From contig ONNU01000023.1 of assembly GCA_900319255.1 (NCBI GenBank), forward strand, positions 1-11,113: a stretch of DNA of 11,113 bases, given 5' to 3'. The position numbers and the translations under genes were made by a program. Shown one piece after another: positions 6,181-11,113 of this stretch. The stretch's first letter is position 1. Each line of letters starts with the position of its first letter. Source of the stretch: an uncultured Eubacteriales bacterium. Lineage in GTDB: Bacteria > Bacillota > Clostridia > Oscillospirales > Acutalibacteraceae. A model generated the notes under the pieces. That model was not told where the DNA came from. It made no database searches and was given only the letters and a program-made list of their open reading frames with translations.

Positions 6181-6239
6181 GTATACTGCGTTCAAAGCCC
6201 TGGCGGTATGCCGGAAAAAGCTGAAAAAACGCAGAATAC
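6181..6239. promoter_or_regulatory. Long dyad in the leader of the XRE regulator
   Basis: GTATACTGCGTT (6181-6192) and AACGCAGAATAC (6228-6239) are inverted repeats with one mismatch in 12, separated by 35 bases holding a small CTGGC / GCCGG stem. They lie between the predicted transcription start (about 6261) and the ATG (6134). They could form an RNA hairpin in the leader or two half-sites for an autoregulating protein. No T-run follows on either strand, so it is not an obvious terminator. Confidence 0.45.
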
Positions 6240-6267
6240 GACCTTAATCTACATAAACAGTAAGTAA

Positions 6268-6296
6268 ATTATATATCATTTAAAACATTTTGTAAA
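6268..6296 (-). promoter_or_regulatory. Sigma-A promoter for the XRE regulator
   Basis: Read on the minus strand, TTTACA (6296-6291, five of six to -35) is separated by exactly 17 bases from a perfect TATAAT (6273-6268). Transcription would begin near 6261, giving a leader of about 127 nt. I found no equally good plus-strand promoter for the divergent phosphatase gene in the same region. Confidence 0.72.
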
Positions 6297-6343
6297 GTTC
6301 TTTGCAGAAAAAAATTATTACAATTTTTTAAGGAGTTTTAACC

Positions 6344-6970
6344 ATGCAGTCATATGTGATCCATCTTATCAGACACGGCTCTGTAGCCGAGACTTTAAAG
6401 GGAAAATATATTGGTTCCACAGATGTAAGCCTGTCAAAGGAAGGCAGAGAGAACCTTGTTCTCATTCGTGAAACAGCCGGTTATCCGGAGGTTCAGAAGG
6501 TATTTTCAAGCCCGCTTCTCAGATGCACCGAAAGCTGTGAGATCATTTTCCCGGGACATGAAATCAAATGCCTCAGCAGCTTCAGCGAATGCGATTTCGG
6601 CGAATGGGAGGGGAAAGGCGCAGCGGAGCTTTCCGGAGACCCCCGCTTTGCTCAGTGGCTGCAGAACTCTGACAAGACCCCGCCTCCCGGCGGCGAAAGC
6701 GGCAGAGCGTTTGCTTCGAGGGTAAGCAAGGGCTTTGAGCGTCTTGTGGAAACCATGTCAGCCGAAGGCATAACAGAAGCCGGACTTGTTACCCACGGCG
6801 GAGTCATAATGACGATACTCGCAATGTACGGACTTCCGCAGGCGCCGGGCTACCAGTGGCGCATGGACAACGGCTACGGCTATTCAGTACGCATAAACCC
6901 CTTCCTGTGGATGCGCGAGCGCGTAGCAGAGGTATACGACACCTGCCCCGCCGCACCCGGACGAGACTGA
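6344..6970 (+). CDS. Histidine phosphatase family protein (phosphoglycerate mutase-like)
   Basis: A 208-residue cytosolic phosphatase of branch 1 of the histidine phosphatase superfamily, which forms a phospho-histidine intermediate. Catalytic residues are all present: Arg10-His11-Gly12 (LIRHG), Arg60 (SSPLLRC), Glu82 (in SECDFGEWEG) and His151 (VTHGG). The segment DFGEWEG followed by PPPGGES (113-119) resembles alpha-ribazole phosphatase CobC and GpmB-like enzymes. No cobalamin genes are present, so I do not assign cobC; the substrate could be a sugar phosphate or nucleotide derivative. The ATG follows AAGGAG at 6330-6335. A terminator follows 26 bases after the stop, so the gene is a single unit, divergent from the XRE regulator. 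Confidence 0.9.
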   Translation: MQSYVIHLIRHGSVAETLKGKYIGSTDVSLSKEGRENLVLIRETAGYPEVQKVFSSPLLRCTESCEIIFPGHEIKCLSSFSECDFGEWEGKGAAELSGDPRFAQWLQNSDKTPPPGGESGRAFASRVSKGFERLVETMSAEGITEAGLVTHGGVIMTILAMYGLPQAPGYQWRMDNGYGYSVRINPFLWMRERVAEVYDTCPAAPGRD

Positions 6971-6976
6971 GGGGAT

Positions 6977-6994
6977 TAGTTAATAGTTTATAGT
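6977..6994. repeat. Short TAG-type intergenic repeat
   Basis: TTAGTTAATAGTTTATAG shares TAGTTTATAG with the stretch at 3117-3173. It lies between the phosphatase stop codon and its terminator. Confidence 0.35.
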
Positions 6995-6995
6995 G

Positions 6996-7034
6996 ACCTC
7001 TCAGTTACTGCGTAAGGCTTGACTGAGAGGTTTT
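6996..7034 (+). terminator. Intrinsic terminator of the histidine phosphatase gene
   Basis: A perfect 10-bp stem ACCTCTCAGT / ACTGAGAGGT (6996-7005 with 7022-7031), a 16-nt loop and a T-rich tail (TTTTATTTT from 7031) make a good rho-independent terminator. Confidence 0.85.
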
Positions 7035-7088
7035 ATTTTCAATTTTTTAGTTTTAAGTCTCCTGTCTTCAGTTAGCCGGTACCGGCGC

Positions 7089-7143
7089 TAACCCCTCCAC
7101 CTTTCAGGGGAGGTGGCACAGCGAAGCCGTGACGGAGGGGTTA
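7089..7143. repeat. GC-rich cloverleaf-like palindromic repeat
   Basis: The outer stem TAACCCCTCC / GGAGGGGTTA (7089-7098 with 7134-7143) is perfect over 10 bp. Inside are CCACCT / AGGTGG (7097-7102 with 7111-7116) and CACAGC / GCCGTG with a GAA loop and one mismatch. From memory of the group, very similar CCTCC...GGAGG palindromes recur between genes in gut Clostridia, so this is probably a mobile-type or structural intergenic repeat. No open frame is present. Confidence 0.65.
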
Positions 7144-7200
7144 TATCAGGAAGCTTTAGTTTTTGCACGGTCTGAATTCTTAATTCAATTCCAAATTCCT

Positions 7201-7227
7201 TTACTAACCACTATCAACTATTATCAA
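7201..7227. repeat. Short TAG-type intergenic repeat, inverted
   Basis: Read on the minus strand this is TTGATAATAGTTGATAGTGG followed by TTAGTAA, matching the style of the repeats at 3117-3173, 5301-5324 and 6977-6994. It lies about 30 bases upstream of the -35 box of the carboxyltransferase operon. Confidence 0.35.
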
Positions 7228-7256
7228 AAGTTCTGAAAGTTCTCAAGGCAAATTAC

Positions 7257-7285
7257 TTGAAATTTTGACAAAACTGTTATATAAT
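7257..7285 (+). promoter_or_regulatory. Sigma-A promoter of the carboxyltransferase operon
   Basis: TTGAAA (7257-7262, five of six to -35) is followed after exactly 17 bases by a perfect TATAAT (7280-7285). Transcription would start near 7292, leaving a 59-nt leader before the ATG at 7351. The perfect TTGACA at 7265-7270 is only nine bases from the -10 and cannot pair with it. Confidence 0.75.
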
Positions 7286-7350
7286 ATTATTCGGAGATTT
7301 ATTGTTTTATATAAAAGTTCGTCTCAATTTATTTTCGAGGAGGAAAAGGG

Positions 7351-8697
7351 ATGAGTGTTCAGTCAAAAGTTGACGCTCTTGCAGCAGCTCGTGATGAGAT
7401 AAGCGGCTCAAAGGCTTATCAGAGACTTGCCAAGCTGTTTGATGAAGGAGTTTTTACAGAGATCGACTCTTTTGCAGTATCATCCTCAGGCTATGCTGAG
7501 GTCGTTGCAGGAAGAGGTAATATAGGCGGTATCGGCGTTTTTGCTTATGCGCAGAACCCTGATGCTTCAGGCGGCGCTATGTCAAAGGCTCAGGCTGCCA
7601 AGATCAGGAGGGTTTATGAGCTTGCTCTCAAGACCGGCGAACCGGTCATCAGTATCTATGATTCTATCGGAGGCAGACTTGATGAAGGCAGCGATCTGCT
7701 GGGCGCTTACGGCGATGTGCTGAGATACAGCTCAAATCTGTCCGGCGTTGTGCCCCAGATATCTGTGGTTCTGGGTCCCTGCTGCGGAACTCAGGCTCTT
7801 ATCGCCGTTAACGGTGATATCGTGGTAATGTCCGGGAAGGGACAGCTTACTCTCAATACCAACGGCAGTGATGCTGACGCCGCAGCCAATGCAAAGCACG
7901 GCACAGCCCATATCGTATGCGACAGTGAGGATGAGGCTATAGAACAGACAAGAAAGCTTGTTTCTGTACTTCCTTCAAATAACCTTGATTATGCAGGCTC
8001 AGCTGAATTTGATGAAGCTGACAGCTCATCTGATGATAAAATAAAGAAGCTTGCCGACGGCGGCAGCGTTATTGAGCTGCAGGGTCAGTACGGCACGGCT
8101 TTCAGTACCGCTCTTGCAACTGTAGAGGGCGCGACAGTGGGTATTATCGAAAGCAGGGAAAAGATCATCGACAGAAGATCTGCGGATAAGGCTGCAAAGT
8201 TTATCCGTTTCTGCGATGCCTTCGGTATCCCGGTAGTAACTCTGCTTGATGCTGAAAGGTTTGAATGCATCAAGTCGGCAGCAAGACTTTCAGGCGCTTA
8301 TGCCGAGGCAACAACAGTCAAGGTCACTGTTATCACCGGCGAGGCTTACGGCGCAGTTTATATCGCTGCGGCAGGTACAGGCGCAGCTGCTGATATGACC
8401 TTCGCATGGGCAGGCGCTACTATAAGCGGACTTTCTCCCGAAGCTGCTGCTGTTATCTCTCTCGGCGATGACTTCGGCGGAGCGCTCAGGGGCGCAGCTG
8501 ATCCCAGGGCTGAAAAAGCAAATGTTATCGCAAAATTCAAGGATGAACAGCTGGGCGCAGAAAAGGCTGCGGCAGACGGCTATGTTCAGGATATCATTCT
8601 TCCTGATGAAACAAGAGCAAAGGTGATCGCAGCTCTTGATATGCTTTCTGACAAGAGAGTAACCACATTGCCGAAAAAGCATAATAATATCTGGTAA
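7351..8697 (+). CDS. Carboxyltransferase subunit, 12S/MmdA/PccB-like, divergent
   Basis: The family (crotonase fold) moves CO2 between biotin and an acyl-CoA, as in methylmalonyl-CoA decarboxylase, transcarboxylase 12S and propionyl-CoA carboxylase. The N-terminal half fits well: GRGNIGGIGVFAYAQNP, the oxyanion region DSIGGRLDEG (104-113, normally DSGGARIQEG), GVVPQISVVLGPCCG (132-146) and HGTAHIV. The C-terminal half keeps FCDAFGIPVVTLLD and GEAYGAVY (330-337), but the usual D-x-PGF-x-PG-x-x-QE motif after LLD is replaced by DAERFECIKSAARLSGAY from residue 300. At 448 residues it is about 60 shorter than typical members. The ATG follows GAGGAGG at 7337-7343. It is first in an operon with the biotin carrier and the 5S/OadA subunit, so a partner role in that complex is very likely; the exact acyl substrate is uncertain. 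Confidence 0.87.
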   Translation: MSVQSKVDALAAARDEISGSKAYQRLAKLFDEGVFTEIDSFAVSSSGYAEVVAGRGNIGGIGVFAYAQNPDASGGAMSKAQAAKIRRVYELALKTGEPVISIYDSIGGRLDEGSDLLGAYGDVLRYSSNLSGVVPQISVVLGPCCGTQALIAVNGDIVVMSGKGQLTLNTNGSDADAAANAKHGTAHIVCDSEDEAIEQTRKLVSVLPSNNLDYAGSAEFDEADSSSDDKIKKLADGGSVIELQGQYGTAFSTALATVEGATVGIIESREKIIDRRSADKAAKFIRFCDAFGIPVVTLLDAERFECIKSAARLSGAYAEATTVKVTVITGEAYGAVYIAAAGTGAAADMTFAWAGATISGLSPEAAAVISLGDDFGGALRGAADPRAEKANVIAKFKDEQLGAEKAAADGYVQDIILPDETRAKVIAALDMLSDKRVTTLPKKHNNIW

Positions 8698-8754
8698 TTA
8701 TGACCCTGAAGGGGAATAAACTGAAAATATAGATCGACGAAAGGAATTATCATT

Positions 8755-9102
8755 ATGAAGCATTTAAAAATCACCGTAAACGGTGTTCCCTATGACGTTC
8801 AGGTGGAGGAGGCTGACGGCAGCGCTCCTGTTGCAGCAGCTCCCGCAGCGCCCGCAGCAAAGCCGGCTCCCGCTCCCAAGGCAGCAGCAGGCGATCCCGT
8901 AAATTCACCTATGCCCGGCACGATCGTTGATGTTCCGGTAAAGGCAGGTCAGGCTGTAAAGGCAGGGGATGTTCTTGTTATCCTCGAGGCTATGAAAATG
9001 GAAAATGAGATCAAAGCCCCCAAGGATGGTACAGTTGCCTCTGTAAATGTAAACAAGGGTGAATCCGTAAATACCGGCACACTTCTTGTTACTCTTTCAT
9101 GA
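8755..9102 (+). CDS. Biotin carrier protein (1.3S / BCCP-like subunit)
   Basis: A 115-residue biotinyl carrier that shuttles the carboxyl group between the two carboxyltransferase subunits encoded on either side. An N-terminal segment (1-22) is followed by an Ala/Pro-rich flexible linker (about 23-46) and a biotinyl domain (about 47-115) beginning with SPMPGTI. The biotin attachment motif EAMKMEN is at 78-84, with Lys81 as the modified residue. Layout and length match the transcarboxylase 1.3S subunit and the gamma or C chains of sodium-pump decarboxylases. The ATG follows AAAGGA at 8740-8745, 57 bases after the upstream stop. No biotin ligase gene is nearby, so biotinylation depends on a ligase encoded elsewhere. 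Confidence 0.95.
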   Translation: MKHLKITVNGVPYDVQVEEADGSAPVAAAPAAPAAKPAPAPKAAAGDPVNSPMPGTIVDVPVKAGQAVKAGDVLVILEAMKMENEIKAPKDGTVASVNVNKGESVNTGTLLVTLS

Positions 9103-9115
9103 TAAGAAAAAAGCT

Positions 9116-9176
9116 TCCCCCGGAATGATATCCGTGCTGGGGATTAACAAAAAAAGAGCCGCGCCGCAGCGGGGCT
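9116..9176 (+). other. Two small hairpins between the carrier and 5S/OadA genes
   Basis: The 98-base gap between the second and third gene of the operon holds TCCCC / GGGGA (9116-9120 with 9139-9143) enclosing CGGA / TCCG, then CCGC / GCGG (9159-9162 with 9169-9172). Neither is followed by T residues; an A-run lies between them. They are therefore not terminators, but they may stabilise or process the mRNA. Confidence 0.4.
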
Positions 9177-9200
9177 TAGTGTAGGAAAGGGGAAAGCCTG

Positions 9201-10616
9201 ATGGCTAAGAAAAAAATACAGATCACGGAAACTGTCCTGCGTGATGCGCACCAGTCGCTTATCGCAACAAGAATGCCCATCGAGGATATGCTTCCGATAC
9301 TTGACAAGCTTGATAAAGTCGGTTTTTACTCACTTGAATGCTGGGGCGGAGCAACTTTCGATTCCTGCATACGCTTCCTTGACGAGGATCCGTGGGAAAG
9401 ACTGCGTATTCTTCGCAAAAACTGCCCGAACACAAAGCTGCAGATGCTTTTCAGGGGACAGAATATGCTGGGCTATCGTCATTATGCTGATGATGTGCTT
9501 GAATATTTTGTACAGCGCTCTGTTGCAAACGGTATTGATATCATAAGGATCTTCGATGCCCTTAACGATATCAAGAACCTCCAGACAGCGATCAAGGCAG
9601 CAAATGCGGCAAAGAAGGAAAACCCCAATGTTGAAGCGCAGGTTGCTATCAGCTATACAACAGGGGATGTTTTCACCACAGATTATTATGTAGAGTATGC
9701 GAAAAAGATCAGGGATGCAGGTGCAGATTCCATCTGTATCAAGGATATGGCAGCTCTGCTCACTCCTTATTATACAGAGGAGCTGGTAGGCGCTATCAAG
9801 GCGGCTGTTGACATTCCTGTGCAGCTGCATACTCATTATACCTCCGGTCTTGCTTCAATGTGCCTGCTCAAGGGTATCGAAGCCGGCTGTGACAGAATAG
9901 ATACAGCAATGTCACCCCTTGCAAACGGAACCTCCCATGCGCCTACCGAATCAATGGTGGCTGCGCTTCAGGGCACAGATTATGATACAGGTCTTGATCT
10001 TGTGCAGCTTTCCGAGATCAGGGAATATTTCATGGGACTGCGGGAGAAATATATAAAGAGCGGTCTGCTTGATCCCAAGATGCTTGCGACAGATGCAAAG
10101 GCTCTTATTTATCAGGTTCCCGGCGGTATGCTCTCCAACCTTCTCAGCCAGCTCAAACAGGCAGGCAAGGAGGATCAGCTTACCGAGGTTCTTGAAGAAG
10201 TTCCGAGAGTGCGCAAGGACGCAGGTTATCCGCCGCTTGTAACACCTACCTCACAGATCGTAGGTACGCAGGCAGTGTTCAATATTGTTCTTGGCGAGCG
10301 CTATAAGATGTGCAACGAGAGATTCAAGGATCTTGTTGCAGGAAAATACGGTACAACTCCCGTTCCGGTAGATCCCGAATTCAGAAAGAAGATAATCGGC
10401 GATCAGAAGCCGGTCGAATGCCGTCCGGCAGATCTTCTTGAGCCGGAGCTTGAGAAGCTTCGCGCAGAGATCCCCGAATGGATCGAGCAGGAAGAGGATG
10501 TACTCACATATGCCCAGTTCCCGGAGGTTGCGCCGAAGTTCTTCAAAAAGCGCAGGGACAAAAAGCTCGGCATCAATGAAAACGCTGATATCAAGAATAA
10601 AATACATCCCGTATGA
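9201..10616 (+). CDS. oadA: Oxaloacetate decarboxylase alpha / transcarboxylase 5S-like carboxyltransferase
   Basis: The TIM-barrel carboxyltransferase that transfers CO2 between carboxybiotin and pyruvate/oxaloacetate. Family motifs in the 471 residues: TVLRDAHQSL (11-20, metal ligand Asp15), LECWGGATFD (45-54), MLFRGQN (82-88), RIFDALND (116-123), CIKDMA (179-184) with Lys181 as the likely carbamylated lysine, and LHTHYTSG (209-216) with metal ligands His210 and His212. The conserved carboxylase domain follows (QVPGGMLSNL and onwards, to the C-terminus). Unlike many OadA proteins it has no fused C-terminal biotin domain; that domain is the separate gene upstream, as in transcarboxylase 5S. 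The ATG follows AGGAAAGGGGA just upstream. It is last in the operon, with a terminator at 10760-10797. No membrane beta subunit is present, so sodium pumping cannot be inferred from this locus. Confidence 0.94.
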   Translation: MAKKKIQITETVLRDAHQSLIATRMPIEDMLPILDKLDKVGFYSLECWGGATFDSCIRFLDEDPWERLRILRKNCPNTKLQMLFRGQNMLGYRHYADDVLEYFVQRSVANGIDIIRIFDALNDIKNLQTAIKAANAAKKENPNVEAQVAISYTTGDVFTTDYYVEYAKKIRDAGADSICIKDMAALLTPYYTEELVGAIKAAVDIPVQLHTHYTSGLASMCLLKGIEAGCDRIDTAMSPLANGTSHAPTESMVAALQGTDYDTGLDLVQLSEIREYFMGLREKYIKSGLLDPKMLATDAKALIYQVPGGMLSNLLSQLKQAGKEDQLTEVLEEVPRVRKDAGYPPLVTPTSQIVGTQAVFNIVLGERYKMCNERFKDLVAGKYGTTPVPVDPEFRKKIIGDQKPVECRPADLLEPELEKLRAEIPEWIEQEEDVLTYAQFPEVAPKFFKKRRDKKLGINENADIKNKIHPV

Positions 10617-10759
10617 TACAATAATGGTGCTGTTGCAGTATTAAAAGCTTCGCCAGCCTTTGGAGAGACTGATGCTTTCAAGGTCAGCGAAATTCCCGAA
10701 ACTGCCGCAGACAGCAAATAACAAAAGCTTTCACGAGCGTAGAAGCGGGAAAATAACGT

Positions 10760-10797
10760 AAAAAAGCCGGTGAATCCAACAATTCATCGGTTTTTTT
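10760..10797 (+). terminator. Intrinsic terminator of the carboxyltransferase operon
   Basis: CCGGTGAAT (10767-10775) pairs with ATTCATCGG (10782-10790) through one G-U pair. The stem is extended by an A-run (10760-10765) facing seven T residues (10791-10797). It stands about 150 bases after the last stop codon. The A-run makes it potentially bidirectional. Confidence 0.88.
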
Positions 10798-11113
10798 GAT
10801 TTGTGAAAACAATTCCGTAGCTTTTCCAAAACCCGTCTCAGACACCATTATTTCCCAACCCCCCCAGCTTTGACTTTTGCCTGAATCCGTGAAACTGACA
10901 TCTCGGTTGCGGGGGGAAAAAGATGAACCGTTTTTCCGTTTTAATTCCCTGAGTTATACTTCATTAGACAGTAAATCAGATGACTGAGAAGGTAAAAGAA
11001 GGTAAAATTCCTAATCAACTCACCACACCGATCCTCCGCGCGTTGGACAGAAAGCAGAAATCCGATAAAACCTACCCACGTGGAGCGAACCCGGGGGGAG
11101 ATAAGGAAAAGGG
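10798..11113. other. Intergenic DNA at the right edge without a recognisable gene
   Basis: Apart from the dispersed repeat at 10880-10965 I see no gene, promoter or RNA here. There are a C-run and a G-run (10859-10865, 10910-10916) and a tandem GAAGGTAAAA pair around 10988-11007. An open frame runs in from the right edge on the minus strand to a stop at 10941-10943, but its translation looks like no protein I know. Confidence 0.4.
10880..10965 (-). repeat. Dispersed intergenic repeat, copy B
   Basis: The reverse complement of this 86-base segment aligns along its full length with 2384-2467. The AATGAAGTA, ACTCAGGG, GAGATGTCAG and ACGGATTCAGG blocks are shared. The middle forms a hairpin here too, GGAAAAA / TTTTTCC, though its sequence differs from copy A. 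It lies beyond the terminator of the carboxyltransferase operon and has no coding content. Confidence 0.75.

Noticed and set aside
6344..6970. Naming the histidine phosphatase cobC
   Set aside because: The motifs resemble CobC, but no cobalamin gene is present and the superfamily has many substrates.
10941..11113. Open frame entering from the right edge on the minus strand
   Set aside because: About 56 codons ending inside the dispersed repeat, with no start visible and a translation that shows no family features.
1..11113. CRISPR arrays, tRNA or rRNA genes, transposases, phage or toxin-antitoxin genes
   Set aside because: No regularly spaced direct repeats, cloverleaf tRNA with CCA end, or typical protein motifs of these systems were found.

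Overview
The window looks like chromosomal DNA of a Gram-positive, anaerobic Clostridia bacterium, most like Ruminococcus or a close relative. The grounds are Firmicutes-type GGAGG ribosome binding sites, sigma-A-type promoters, U-tailed intrinsic terminators, a zinc-ribbon/kinase-fold/PASTA membrane protein, a three-gene biotin-dependent carboxyltransferase operon of the kind known in clostridia, and palindromic intergenic repeats. This placement is inference from gene content and style; no rRNA or marker comparison was possible.

Layout from left to right. (1) 29-1243: secF, presumably downstream of secD outside the window, with an unusually long charged C-terminal tail and a terminator right behind it. 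(2) 1358-2191: a Cof-type HAD phosphatase. (3) 2192-2476: no gene; it holds a 7-bp hairpin, a 23-bp bidirectional terminator-like hairpin and one copy of a dispersed repeat. (4) 2477-3094, minus strand: an Sfp-type phosphopantetheinyl transferase with its own promoter at 3215-3243. (5) 3095-3612, about 520 bases without a gene: TAGTTATTAG-type short repeats, the minus-strand promoter, overlapping palindromes, a plus-strand extended -10 promoter and a leader of about 200 nt with hairpin potential. (6) 3613-5244: a zinc-ribbon / kinase-fold / transmembrane / two-PASTA protein in which the catalytic kinase motifs are lost. (7) 5245-5438: hairpin-dense intergenic DNA with two convergent terminators. 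(8) 5439-6134, minus strand: an XRE-family regulator with promoter at 6268-6296 and a long dyad in its leader. (9) 6344-6970: a histidine phosphatase with terminator. (10) 6971-7350, 380 bases without a gene: terminator, short TAG-type repeats, a GC-rich cloverleaf-like palindromic repeat and the promoter of the next operon. (11) 7351-10616: carboxyltransferase (12S/MmdA-like), biotin carrier (1.3S-like) and OadA/5S-like subunit, one operon ending in a terminator at about 10797. (12) 10617-11113, 497 bases without a gene: the terminator, a second inverted copy of the dispersed repeat, and otherwise nothing I can identify.

The only clearly cooperating genes are the last three, which together form the core of a transcarboxylase or biotin-dependent decarboxylase: one CT subunit handles an acyl-CoA-type partner, the biotin carrier shuttles the carboxyl group, and the 5S/OadA subunit handles oxaloacetate/pyruvate. 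The remaining genes look like single transcription units with unrelated housekeeping, envelope-sensing and regulatory roles. I found no CRISPR array, rRNA, tRNA, transposase or phage gene. The observations most worth following are the catalytically dead PASTA kinase homologue, the paired dispersed repeat whose internal hairpin is kept while its sequence changes, and the divergent carboxyltransferase subunit.
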